14,327 nucleotides of DNA from Sterolibacterium sp052034445 (GCA_052034445.1 JBPOIN010000120.1:1-14327); one strand, 5' to 3'. Shown: positions 1 through 6,708, counted from the stretch's first letter. Program-made: numbers and translations. Notes: generated by a model from the sequence alone, not told the origin.

Positions 1-249
1 ATAACCGGCATTTCATCTTTCCCCAAAACTGGTGTTTAAAATCGGACAGGCTTTGCCCGGTGATTTCCATGCTTGCACATTACGTACGCTGGAGACGCTG
101 TGTGATCGGACCGCGCCACTAAAATCAAAGCAAGCCGGCAATTGTATCAAAGGAATGCCGGCCGGCGTCTGGAGGGCGCATAATACGCAGCTCGATGCTT
201 TGATTGGACATCATGAAGGGCAAGGCCGACTGATCGATACGGGTAACCG

Positions 250-516
250 ATGGCTTGGTATCTTTATTTGATTGAGTGTCAGGATGACAGTATTTATACT
301 GGCATTGCTGTCGATGTGGCGGCGCGCTATGCATTGCATGTGCGTGGCAAGGGGGCGCGGTATACACGTTCGCATCCACCGCGGCGGCTGTTGATGAGCC
401 TGGAGTTTCCCGACCGGTCTGCGGCCTCGAAAGCCGAATATCGGATCAAGCAACTTTCGGCGCGTGAAAAACGAGAATATTGTCAGCAACACGGTATTGG
501 TTCAGCAAACGGCTAA
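250..516 (+). CDS. GIY-YIG nuclease superfamily protein (YhbQ/UPF0213-like)
   Basis: This 88-residue protein is a single small GIY-YIG domain, the usual length for the YhbQ/UPF0213 group. The GIY-equivalent is WYLYLIEC (residues 3-10) and the YIG-equivalent is IYTG (15-18). Arg26, within DVAARYALH, sits where the family's catalytic arginine is expected. The conserved GKGARYTR segment (33-40) follows, and Glu63 in AEYRIKQLS is the likely metal-binding glutamate. Members cleave DNA by a one-metal mechanism; the cellular role of standalone bacterial members is poorly defined. The ATG at 250 puts the first motif at residue 3, as in relatives. The upstream GGGTAA is only a weak ribosome site. The next gene starts 11 nt after the stop, with its ribosome site touching this stop codon, so the two are probably cotranscribed. 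Superfamily assignment is firm; activity is inferred. Confidence 0.92.
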   Translation: MAWYLYLIECQDDSIYTGIAVDVAARYALHVRGKGARYTRSHPPRRLLMSLEFPDRSAASKAEYRIKQLSAREKREYCQQHGIGSANG

Positions 517-527
517 AGGAAACGAGT

Positions 528-920
528 ATGACCATTGAAGATCCGCGCGCAGCGCAAGCCAGACTCCGCGAATTGCTCTCGATTCCCGAGCGATTGAGAA
601 CCGATGCCCAATGGGATGAGATCATCGACATCGAAATCAGTCTGGGGCCGAAGAAGCCCTCGGGCAATGCACCGAAATCGGGGCACCACAACAAATCGCC
701 AAATCCGCATAAACAGGGCGGGAATAACAACAATGCCCTGCCACAGCGGCAGACCGACCGCAAACCGCCGGGAGGCGGCGCCAACAAGCATATGCGTAAA
801 CGGCGCCCGGGCGGTGGCCAGGGGGGACAGGGCGGCCAAGGCGGTCAGGGTGGGCCGAGCGGCGGTCAAGGTCAGGGTGGTGGCGGACAAGCCGGTGGCC
901 AGGGTGGGCCGGGCGCGTAG
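528..920 (+). CDS. Small basic Gly/Gln-rich low-complexity protein
   Basis: I do not recognise a named family. From the ATG at 528 the product has 130 residues. An AAAGGA ribosome site overlaps the preceding TAA stop with about 7 nt spacing, which is better than the TTG at 480 that lies inside the previous gene. Residues 1-40 look like a short helical module (RAAQARLRELL, then TDAQWDEIIDIEI). Residues 41-95 are polar and basic, with a run of four Asn (66-69) and a KHMRKRRPGG cluster (88-97). Residues 96-130 are almost only Gly, Gln, Pro, Ser and Ala, in GGQ repeats. The composition resembles disordered, nucleic-acid-associating tails, but that is inference. The coupled nuclease-like gene upstream makes a nucleic-acid role reasonable. 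The gene ends 19 nt before a strong terminator. Confidence 0.75.
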   Translation: MTIEDPRAAQARLRELLSIPERLRTDAQWDEIIDIEISLGPKKPSGNAPKSGHHNKSPNPHKQGGNNNNALPQRQTDRKPPGGGANKHMRKRRPGGGQGGQGGQGGQGGPSGGQGQGGGGQAGGQGGPGA

Positions 921-939
921 GGCTCCTGCTCGACAGACT

Positions 940-974
940 AAAAAAGCGCGGTCACCACGACCGCGCTTTTTTTT
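940..974. terminator. Bidirectional Rho-independent terminator
   Basis: A perfect 8-bp GC-rich stem, GCGCGGTC (946-953) paired with GACCGCGC (959-966), encloses the 5-nt loop ACCAC. Six A lie on the left flank (940-945) and eight T on the right (967-974), so it has a U tract read from either strand. It lies between the convergent ends of the glycine-rich gene (stop at 920) and the diguanylate cyclase gene (stop at 995) and should serve both transcripts. Confidence 0.93.
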
Positions 975-994
975 GACCGAATGACTGAATATCC

Positions 995-2767
995 TCAGGC
1001 AGCCATCACGCGATTCTTGCCGGCGCGTTTGGCTAGATACATGGCCTCGTCGGCGCGTTTCAAGGTCATTTCGGGCGCTTCTTCGGCCTGCATTTCGGCG
1101 ACGCCAGCGCTGAAGGTGATGAGCATCTTTTCATTCTTGTTCATGAAGAACTTGCGTGTCAGCTCGCGCTGCAGGCGGGTCAATACAGTGATGCTTTCAT
1201 CGATCGCCGTTTCGGGCAGCAGGATCACGAATTCCTCGCCGCCATAGCGGGCGACAGTATCCTGCGGGCGGATGGTTTCCTTGATGACGTTCGCCAGATG
1301 GACCAGCGCCGCATCGCCGACCAGGTGGCCGTAGGTATCGTTGAGTTTCTTGAAATTGTCGATGTCGAGCAGCGCCAGACACAGCGCGTTGGCATGGCGT
1401 TTGACCCGAGCCACTTCGCGTTCCAGCGCCTCATCCAGACCCTTGCGGTTCAGCACGCCGGTCAGGGCATCCTGGCGCACCATGTCGCTGGCTTGCGCGA
1501 GTTCTGTTTGCAGGCGGTCGATTTCGCGCTCCGCCTCTTCGGCGCGCACACGCATTTCCTGCAACTCGTCGTGCGAGCGCTGGGCGTTGAGCTGGATGAT
1601 GCGCGTTTCGTTCATGACCTCATCCAGCACGTCCGAAAGTTGCGCGATGTCGGTGGCCTGACTGATCTTTTGTGCGCAGCGTTCGATGGTGGCGTGGTAA
1701 CCCGTGGTGGAGGCCGAGAAATCGCCGAGCCGGTCGACGAACGTCGCCAGCATCGTCTTGAGGCGGTTCTGCGCGTCGCTCAAATGGCGTTTGAGGATGC
1801 TTTGTTTGTAGATGACATCCTTCATGCGGCGTTCGATGTCATCAAGCTGGCGCAGGTTCAGCGGTTTCTCGAAAATCTCCAGAACGACTTCGATCTGTCC
1901 GTGCATCAGTTGATCGTCGACCACCAGTTCGCTGATGTTCTTGATGATGAGTTGCAGCAAATGCAGCAGCGTCGATTTAAGCTCGATCTGGTCTTCCGTG
2001 AGGAAATGCAGTCGGTAACTGAATTTCTTCATGCGCGCCGCAAAGGCCGTGATGGCCTTCGGCTGGCGCGCGGCGCGGGCTTCAATGGCAAGCTGGCGGG
2101 CTTCTTCGGAGAGCTCGGGGGTTTCGATCAACAGGGCGCTGATGCTGTTTTCCAGCAACTGGGCGATGAGTTCCCGCAATTCGGCGCACAGCTCGGCCTG
2201 ATTGGCTTTGGCCGCCGGAGCACTCGCGGTAGCCGCCGTGGCCGCGCCAGCGATGGCGGCGTCGCCGGCCGCAAGAGCGACCGAGCTGTCGCCGGAGGGC
2301 GCTTGCGACCATGAGTTCAATAGCGATTGCAGGCGGGAAAACAGCAGATCAGGATTCCCCGATGCCTGCAGAACGTGTTCGATGGTTTCGCGCTTCTTGG
2401 CTGCTGTGAGTCCCGCCTGCGTACGCTCAAGCTGCTGCATGAGATCGCGAATCAGATCGGACCAGGGCAGCGGTTCGCTGGCGCTTGCCGTCGAAAAGTT
2501 CTGCAATGCGGTCTTCAGCGCATCCCAGCTTTTTTCCCCGGCCGCAGCCTCGATCTGGCGGGCAAAGCGCAATTGGTCGGGCGTTGTGCGCGGCAATTCA
2601 TCGGCCAGCCCCTTGATGGTTTTATCCGGGAAGTTGTCGAGAGCGGTCGTGCCGGCGATCTCGTGATACAGCGCCATGTAGTTGTTCGGCGTTGGCGGCG
2701 TGCGCCGCATGGCCAGCTGGCGCAGCACTTCGCGGGCAATTTCTGAGGGTTGGGTGAGCTTGGTCAT
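995..2767 (-). CDS. Diguanylate cyclase (GGDEF domain), cytoplasmic
   Basis: This 590-residue protein ends in a complete GGDEF domain (about 430-590) that makes cyclic di-GMP from two GTP. The active-site loop is RYGGEEF, with GGEEF at 509-513. LLDIDNFKKLND contains the first metal-binding aspartate (Asp468). The inhibitory site RPQD (500-503) sits exactly five residues before GGEEF, so product feedback inhibition is likely. A heptad-like stretch (about 397-432) precedes DALTGVLNR (433-441) and probably drives dimerisation. The first 390 residues are mostly helical, with an Ala-rich linker near 165-190. No membrane segment, PAS, GAF or receiver domain is recognisable there, so the sensory input is unknown. 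No EAL domain is present. It is the last gene of a kinase-regulator-cyclase operon, 46 nt after the response regulator, and it ends 20 nt from the bidirectional terminator. The ribosome site before the ATG is weak. Confidence 0.95.
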   Translation of the reverse strand: MTKLTQPSEIAREVLRQLAMRRTPPTPNNYMALYHEIAGTTALDNFPDKTIKGLADELPRTTPDQLRFARQIEAAAGEKSWDALKTALQNFSTASASEPLPWSDLIRDLMQQLERTQAGLTAAKKRETIEHVLQASGNPDLLFSRLQSLLNSWSQAPSGDSSVALAAGDAAIAGAATAATASAPAAKANQAELCAELRELIAQLLENSISALLIETPELSEEARQLAIEARAARQPKAITAFAARMKKFSYRLHFLTEDQIELKSTLLHLLQLIIKNISELVVDDQLMHGQIEVVLEIFEKPLNLRQLDDIERRMKDVIYKQSILKRHLSDAQNRLKTMLATFVDRLGDFSASTTGYHATIERCAQKISQATDIAQLSDVLDEVMNETRIIQLNAQRSHDELQEMRVRAEEAEREIDRLQTELAQASDMVRQDALTGVLNRKGLDEALEREVARVKRHANALCLALLDIDNFKKLNDTYGHLVGDAALVHLANVIKETIRPQDTVARYGGEEFVILLPETAIDESITVLTRLQRELTRKFFMNKNEKMLITFSAGVAEMQAEEAPEMTLKRADEAMYLAKRAGKNRVMAA

Positions 2768-2813
2768 GGCATGGGATTTTTTGGTGGCCTGGAGACTTGC
2801 CAGTGTTCCGGAA

Positions 2814-3461
2814 TCATTCTACAAGGCCGTGCTTGAGGCCATAGTGAATCAATTCGGCATTGCTTTCCAGGTGCATTTTTTCGAGCATGCGTTTGCGATA
2901 TTCGCTGACTGTCTTGACGCTGATGTTGAGTTCCTCGGCAATTTGCGTGAGCGGACGACCGGCGGCGATCAGGCACAGAATCTGGTATTCCCGGTCCGAA
3001 AGCGATTCATGCGGCGGCCGATCGTTGTTCTCGGCAATGACATCCGCGAGCTTCATGGCCAGCGTCGGGCTGACATACTTGTTGCCGCTGGCCACCTGGC
3101 GAATCGCCGTGACCAGCAGTTCCGGCGCGCTTTGTTTGGTCAGATAGCCCGAGGCGCCGGACTTCAGCGCGCGCACCGCATACTGCTCTTCGGGATGCAT
3201 GCTGAGGATCAGTACCGGCAGGCGCGGAAACTCCTTCTTGAGCATCTTTAGTGTATCGATGCCGTTGCGATTCGGCATCGATACATCGAGCAGCACCACA
3301 TCCCAGGCTTGCTGACGCGCCAGACGCATGGCATCGACGCCATCATCGGCTTCGCCGGCCACCACGAGATCATCGGTTTCCGAGAGAATCTGTCGCAGCC
3401 CCTGGCGCACGATCGCATGATCGTCGGCAATCAGAACGTGAATTTTGTGATCGGTATCCAT
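2814..3461 (-). CDS. NarL/FixJ-family response regulator
   Basis: This 215-residue DNA-binding response regulator has the standard two-domain layout. The receiver spans about 7-124: acidic pair Asp13/Asp14 in LIADDHAIVRQG, phospho-acceptor Asp59 in VVLLDVSMP, conserved Ser87 (ILSMHPEEQY) and Lys109 (GYLTKQ). A LuxR-type helix-turn-helix follows at about 152-212 (LSDREYQILCLIAAG, then LTQIAEELNISVKTVSEYRKRM). All phosphotransfer residues are intact. The gene begins 9 nt after the HisKA_3 kinase stop, the normal arrangement for a cognate pair, and 46 nt separate it from the diguanylate cyclase. The target genes cannot be read from the window; its own operon is one candidate. It resembles UvrY/GacA and UhpA in domain layout, but I cannot assign orthology. 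The codons around Asp59 form a perfect inverted repeat (see 3252-3285). Confidence 0.95.
   Translation of the reverse strand: MDTDHKIHVLIADDHAIVRQGLRQILSETDDLVVAGEADDGVDAMRLARQQAWDVVLLDVSMPNRNGIDTLKMLKKEFPRLPVLILSMHPEEQYAVRALKSGASGYLTKQSAPELLVTAIRQVASGNKYVSPTLAMKLADVIAENNDRPPHESLSDREYQILCLIAAGRPLTQIAEELNISVKTVSEYRKRMLEKMHLESNAELIHYGLKHGLVE
3252..3285. repeat. Perfect 13-bp inverted repeat inside the response-regulator gene
   Basis: TGTATCGATGCCG (3252-3264) is repeated inverted at 3273-3285, with an 8-nt loop TTGCGATT and no mismatch. It lies in the receiver region encoding VSMPNRNGIDT, next to phospho-acceptor Asp59. The mRNA could form a strong hairpin there. There is no T tract. It may be a chance result of codon choice at the conserved MPxxxGxDxL motif. 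Confidence 0.6.
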
Positions 3462-3470
3462 GGTTGGTCG

Positions 3471-5042
3471 TCAGAACAGTTCTCGCTGTAGTTCTTCCTC
3501 GTCCGGCATCTGGGTAGCGACTGCTGGTGTATCGGGAATGCGGATCGTGATGTGGCTGCCGCCCTGTTCAGCCGGCGTGATCGTGAATTCGCCGCTGAGA
3601 CTGCTGATGCGTTCGCGGATGCCACGCAGGCCGAAGGACTTGGGCTTGTTCATGTCAGCATCCGAAATGCCGCGACCATTATCGCGGATTTCCAGCACCG
3701 TGTACTTGTTATCGCGCCGCAACCTTACGACGACCAGCGAAGCGTGCGCGTGTTTGGCCACATTCGTCAAAGCTTCCTGGAGTATCCGGAACAACGCCAG
3801 CGATGAGTGTTCATCCAGTCCGATGCTTTCGTCATCGCATTTGACGCGGCAGGTAATGCCCGTGCGCTGCGTGAAATCCTCGGCCTGACACTCGATGGCC
3901 GCCGACAGGCCGAACTCCTTGAGAATGCCGGGGCGCAACTCGCGCGCCACGCGGCTGACTGTGCTCATGGCCCGATCGATGAGTTCCTCGATGGAGTGTG
4001 CCTTGTCGCGCAAGCCGCCGGGCTCCGTCGGCAATTTGGCATGCAGCAGCGCCGTCTCGATCTTGATGGCCACCAGGGTGCTGCCTAGCTCGTCGTGGAT
4101 GTCGCGCGCGATGCGCTCGCGCTCTTCTTCCTTGGCGCTTTCGAGGTGATATGACAATTCGGAAAGCTGTTCGCGCGAGTGGCGCAATTGCGCTTCGGTC
4201 TGTTTGCTACGCGTGATGTCGGTGGCGATGCCCTGCCACTGCACGGCGCCGGAATCCAGATGCTGCGGCGTCGAGCGCAGGTTGATCCACTTGGGTTGGC
4301 CGCGGCTGCGAATGCGGCCTTCCCAGTTCAGCGTGGTGAAAATTGCCGCCGACTTGTCGAGCGCGCGCAGCAGCGAGATACGATCCTCGGCATCGATGGC
4401 TTCGAGAAAGCGCTGCGGTGCAGTCATCAGCTCATGCGGCTTCATGCCGAACAGGTTATGGCAACCCTCGCTGACATAGACGAAGCGCAGCGATTTGTCC
4501 GTTTCGAAGGCGTCGGTTTCAAATTGCAGCTGGAACACCATGCCGGGCAGGTTGGCTGCCAGGGCGCGGAAGCGCGCTTCGCTTTCCTTGAGCATTTCCA
4601 GCGCGGCACGGTGGTCGGCGCGATGGCGCGCATCGCGGATTTCGCGCTCGATGGCGTGCGCCAGGCGTTCCAGCGCGCTGGTGGCAAGGCAATCGTGGGC
4701 GCCGGCGCGCAGCGCGCGGACCACGCTCTTGTCGTCAAGACTGTCGGCGATCACGATGAAGGGCAGGTCGAGTCCCGACTCCTGCAACGATTTGAGCGCC
4801 GTGAGCGCGGATATCCCCGGTTGGGCATGCCGGCACAGAACCGCATCCCAGGCCTGGGTGCGCAAGGCGTTGCGCAGTTCCGCATTGCTCGCGACATGCG
4901 CCCACTGCGGATCGAGACCGCTCTCCTGCAGGTGCGCTATGAGCTGTGCCACATCGTCCGCGCGCGCGTTCAGCAGCAGGCGCAGCTGCGGCCGTGCCGG
5001 GTGTGACGCATGCGAATCCCTGGATTTTCCAGCAGCAACCAT
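3471..5042 (-). CDS. Sensor histidine kinase: pseudo-receiver, PAS, HisKA_3, HATPase
   Basis: The product has 523 residues and no membrane segment, so it is a cytosolic kinase. Residues about 19-135 fold-match a receiver, but the phospho-acceptor region reads WDAVLCRHAQPG (65-76), with no aspartate where WDLVISDYxMPG-type receivers have one; the N-terminal acidic pair is also lost. A PAS domain follows (about 153-282, starting SEARFRALAANLPGMVF, ending in the PAC-like WQGIATDITRSK). The HisKA_3 domain carries the H-box ERERIARDIHDELG with His316. The ATPase domain has the N-box LTNVAKHA (Asn427), G1 DNGRGI (454-459) and G2 GLRGIRERI (471-479). It should autophosphorylate and pass phosphate to the regulator 9 nt downstream. 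The pseudo-receiver probably serves protein contact or allostery. The start is an ATG with a poor ribosome site; the gene diverges from tRNA-Thr, and only a weak -10 (TACACT, minus strand, 5086-5091) lies between them. Confidence 0.93.
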   Translation of the reverse strand: MVAAGKSRDSHASHPARPQLRLLLNARADDVAQLIAHLQESGLDPQWAHVASNAELRNALRTQAWDAVLCRHAQPGISALTALKSLQESGLDLPFIVIADSLDDKSVVRALRAGAHDCLATSALERLAHAIEREIRDARHRADHRAALEMLKESEARFRALAANLPGMVFQLQFETDAFETDKSLRFVYVSEGCHNLFGMKPHELMTAPQRFLEAIDAEDRISLLRALDKSAAIFTTLNWEGRIRSRGQPKWINLRSTPQHLDSGAVQWQGIATDITRSKQTEAQLRHSREQLSELSYHLESAKEEERERIARDIHDELGSTLVAIKIETALLHAKLPTEPGGLRDKAHSIEELIDRAMSTVSRVARELRPGILKEFGLSAAIECQAEDFTQRTGITCRVKCDDESIGLDEHSSLALFRILQEALTNVAKHAHASLVVVRLRRDNKYTVLEIRDNGRGISDADMNKPKSFGLRGIRERISSLSGEFTITPAEQGGSHITIRIPDTPAVATQMPDEEELQRELF

Positions 5043-5113
5043 TGTTCGAAAGGCTCGTGAGTTTTGCCTGGTGTTCAGCCTTGGAAGTGTAGCGGAAACT
5101 CGGGGCAGACGGC

Positions 5114-5119
5114 TATAAT
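5114..5119 (+). promoter_or_regulatory. -10 box of the tRNA-Thr promoter
   Basis: A perfect TATAAT lies 23 nt before the mature tRNA 5' end, followed by GC-rich CGCGGC. Such a discriminator is typical of stable-RNA promoters under stringent control. No good -35 hexamer is present at 16-18 nt spacing (TTGGAA at 5081 is too far), so activation or an unusual -35 is possible. Confidence 0.65.
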
Positions 5120-5142
5120 CGCGGCTTGGCAGGTGATTCAGG

Positions 5143-5218
5143 GCCGGCGTAGCTCAGTTGGTAGAGCAGCGCACTTGTAATGCGAAGGTCGGGAGTTCGA
5201 TTCTTCTCGCCGGCACCA
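5143..5218 (+). tRNA. tRNA-Thr (anticodon TGT)
   Basis: The 76-nt cloverleaf is complete. Acceptor GCCGGCG (5143-5149) pairs with CGCCGGC (5208-5214), followed by discriminator A and an encoded CCA (5216-5218). The D stem is GCTC/GAGC. The anticodon loop CTTGTAA (5174-5180) gives anticodon TGT (5176-5178), reading ACA and probably other ACN threonine codons. The T arm is GGGAG-TTCGATT-CTTCT with two G-T wobbles. The outermost anticodon-stem pair is a G-A mismatch (5169/5185), which does not break the fold. A Rho-independent terminator lies downstream at 5303-5335, and the gene appears to be a single-tRNA unit. Confidence 0.97.
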
Positions 5219-5302
5219 GGTTTTCACCCCGCCTCATGACGTCCAGTATCCTTTCAACGCAGGATTTCAGCGTCCAGTGGTTCTTCCCCTGTATTCGCCG
5301 TG

Positions 5303-5335
5303 CAGCCAACTGATTCCAGTTGGCTGTTGTTTTTT
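5303..5335 (+). terminator. Rho-independent terminator downstream of tRNA-Thr
   Basis: A perfect 9-bp stem, CAGCCAACT (5303-5311) with AGTTGGCTG (5318-5326), has the 6-nt loop GATTCC and is followed by TTGTTTTTT. It ends the tRNA transcript 30 nt before the first YeeE/YedE-type gene. That gene therefore relies on readthrough or on a promoter overlapping this spot that I could not identify. Confidence 0.88.
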
Positions 5336-5365
5336 CATGGATGTTTCCGGAGTCAGATTCCTTTC

Positions 5366-5833
5366 ATGCTGATGCAATATTTCCCGAATGGCTTCGAACC
5401 CTACCTGATCGGCGGTCTGCTGATCGGCGCCGGCGTCGCGCTGCTGTATGTCACCACCGGGCGTCAGGGCGGTGCGAGCACCTTCTTCAGTGCCATCTGG
5501 TCGCGCCTGATCAGCACGGCGTTTTTTCAGCAACCCGCGCTGCGCAGCAGCCTCGGCTGGCGCACGATGTATGCGCTGGGTATGCTGCTGGGCGGCCTGC
5601 TGTATGCGCTGTTGGGCTTGCCGCTGGAACCCACGCAGCTGCCGGTCTGGAAGTTTGCCCTGGGCGGCGTGCTGATCGGTTATGGCGCGCGTTTGGGCGG
5701 CGGCTGTACCTCGGGACACGGCATCTGCGGCATGGCCTCGCTGTCGGGTGGTTCGATCGCCATGGTCGGCGCCTTTCTCGCCACGGCCATCGTCACCGCG
5801 CTGACCATCGCCAGACTGGGGGGCGGCTCATGA
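5366..5833 (+). CDS. YeeE/YedE-family membrane protein, first half (putative sulfur-compound transport)
   Basis: This 155-residue integral membrane protein belongs to the YeeE/YedE (DUF395) group, whose characterised relatives (TsuA) import thiosulfate. Four hydrophobic segments are visible at about 13-31, 66-86, 97-112 and 131-149. The family's Cys motif is GGGCTSGHGICGMASLS, with Cys114, His118 and Cys121 in a membrane-dipping loop. An earlier GRQGGAST (32-39) occupies the position of the corresponding first-repeat loop. The length is that of split, half-size members that work as pairs. The stop overlaps the next gene's start in ATGA, so the two are translationally coupled. The start is the ATG at 5366, with CCGGAG 13 nt upstream; ATG 5372 is an alternative. 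Frame is certain; the exact start and the substrate are not. Confidence 0.92.
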   Translation: MLMQYFPNGFEPYLIGGLLIGAGVALLYVTTGRQGGASTFFSAIWSRLISTAFFQQPALRSSLGWRTMYALGMLLGGLLYALLGLPLEPTQLPVWKFALGGVLIGYGARLGGGCTSGHGICGMASLSGGSIAMVGAFLATAIVTALTIARLGGGS

Positions 5834-6288
5834 ACGGCGGTCACAAACTTCCCACCCTGCTTGCCGCGCTGCTCAGTGGCGGCTTGTTCGGCTTCGGCCT
5901 GGCCTGGGCCACCATGATTCGCCCCGAATCCGTGCTGAGCTTCCTGAGGCTTGAGGATCTTGGCCTGCTACTGGTGCTGGGTTCGGCCGTCGGCATCAAC
6001 CTGCTGGTGTTTCAACTTCTGCCGCGCTTCAGAAAACAGCCTCTGCTGGGCGGGGAATTCGAAGGCCGGCCGTTTGCCCTGAATCGCCAGACGCTGCTCG
6101 GCGGTGTGTTGTTCGGCCTCGGCTGGGGTATCTGCGGCGTCTGCCCGGGGCCCGCACTGGCGGGCTTGGGGGCCGGCCTGGTCAGCGGTCATCTCGAACT
6201 GCTGGTCGCACTCGGCGGCATTCTGCTCGGCGCCTTGCTGCAGGGGCTGTGCGCCGGCCGGTGCGCGGCCGGCGATCCTGCGGCTTGA
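5830..6288 (+). CDS. YeeE/YedE-family membrane protein, second half
   Basis: The 152-residue partner of the preceding gene, overlapping it by 4 nt (ATGA). It has hydrophobic segments at about 8-28, 43-64, 88-106, 109-119 and 124-141. The motif GWGICGVCPGPAL (98-110) corresponds to GWGLxGxCPGP of DUF6691/YeeE-type proteins and carries Cys102 and Cys105. The tail adds Cys141 and Cys145 (LCAGRCAAG), which I do not recognise as a family motif. Relatives conduct thiosulfate or other small sulfur compounds through conserved cysteines; here that is inference. A GGGGGGCGG stretch upstream of the ATG can act as ribosome site. The gene ends 21 nt before the convergent cytochrome b5 stop, and its last codons form a 9-bp GC hairpin (6252-6274). 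Confidence 0.92.
   Translation: MNGGHKLPTLLAALLSGGLFGFGLAWATMIRPESVLSFLRLEDLGLLLVLGSAVGINLLVFQLLPRFRKQPLLGGEFEGRPFALNRQTLLGGVLFGLGWGICGVCPGPALAGLGAGLVSGHLELLVALGGILLGALLQGLCAGRCAAGDPAA
6252..6274. repeat. Hairpin at the end of the second YeeE/YedE gene
   Basis: CGCCGGCCG (6252-6260) pairs perfectly with CGGCCGGCG (6266-6274) around the loop GTGCG. It lies inside the last codons of the plus-strand gene. For the convergent minus-strand transcript it lies 36 nt beyond the stop, so it could act as a 3' end structure. There is no T tract. Confidence 0.5.
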
Positions 6289-6309
6289 GCCGCCGGCTGC
6301 CGCCAAGCG

Positions 6310-6708
6310 TCAGAGAGGCGGATCGGTCAGCAGACCGATCCGGTAATCCGCCAGCAGCCGTTCTGCCGCGGCCGAATGCGGCCGGCCGCGCATCTTGGTC
6401 CGATACGCTTCACTGGCTTCCTTGCCACACCACGGCTGGATGATCTCCGGGCGCGACGGATGCTCGGGCAGGTAGCGCGTCAGATCGTACACCGCACCGT
6501 TGATCGCCATCCAGCAATCCGTCGGTGTGGCATGACGGGCGATATCCGCCAGCGCAATACGCTGCAATGAGCGCTGCGCCAAGCGCTCGGGCGCTGTAAC
6601 GTTTGCCACGGGCTGGGGCGCGGGGTCAGGTGCAATACGGCTGCCCAGCCAGAACGCCAGCAGCGCGAACCAGAACCAGGTGGTGGCGAGAATGAACAGT
6701 TTGCGCAT
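6310..6708 (-). CDS. Membrane-anchored cytochrome b5-like heme protein
   Basis: This 132-residue protein has an N-terminal anchor (residues 5-22, after MRK) and a C-terminal cytochrome b5-like domain (about 50-127). Heme ligands are predicted as His83 in LPEHPSRPEII and His111 in RGRPHSAAAERLL, followed by DYRIGLL. The first motif is HPSR rather than the classic HPGG, and the two histidines are 28 residues apart instead of about 24, a pattern I associate with a bacterial subfamily. The positive N-terminus suggests the heme domain faces the periplasm; a lipoprotein is excluded because there is no lipobox Cys. The start at 6708 overlaps the flavocytochrome stop by one base (TGATG), so the pair is coupled; upstream in-frame starts would lie deep inside that gene. 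It probably accepts electrons from the flavocytochrome. Heme binding is likely; function is inferred. Confidence 0.88.
   Translation of the reverse strand: MRKLFILATTWFWFALLAFWLGSRIAPDPAPQPVANVTAPERLAQRSLQRIALADIARHATPTDCWMAINGAVYDLTRYLPEHPSRPEIIQPWCGKEASEAYRTKMRGRPHSAAAERLLADYRIGLLTDPPL
6319..6342. repeat. Hairpin at the end of the cytochrome b5 gene
   Basis: CGGATCGGTC (6319-6328) pairs perfectly with GACCGATCCG (6333-6342) around AGCA. It lies in the last codons of the minus-strand gene. For the plus-strand YeeE/YedE transcript it lies 31 nt beyond the stop, where it could terminate or protect the RNA. There is no T tract. Confidence 0.55.

Noticed and set aside
134..166. GCCGGCA/TGCCGGC inverted repeat with an adjoining GCCGGCCGGC palindrome
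   Set aside because: Short GC-rich arms with a 15-nt loop and no T tract or promoter nearby; likely composition.
32..271. 79-codon GTG-initiated frame before the GIY-YIG gene
   Set aside because: No ribosome site, no recognisable motif, and it overlaps the GIY-YIG start in another frame. The region holds no other convincing gene or promoter.
815..915. GGNCAG-like tandem units considered as a CRISPR or DNA repeat array
   Set aside because: They are in-frame codons for a Gly/Gln-rich tail, vary at wobble positions and have no spacers.
1298..2314. 338-codon plus-strand open frame
   Set aside because: Antisense shadow of the diguanylate cyclase gene, whose GGDEF motifs settle the coding strand.
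4179..5006. 275-codon plus-strand open frame
   Set aside because: Antisense shadow of the histidine kinase gene.
5169..5185. G-A mismatch in the tRNA anticodon stem as a sign of a pseudogene
   Set aside because: All other arms pair, CCA is encoded, and promoter and terminator are present; one terminal mismatch is tolerated.
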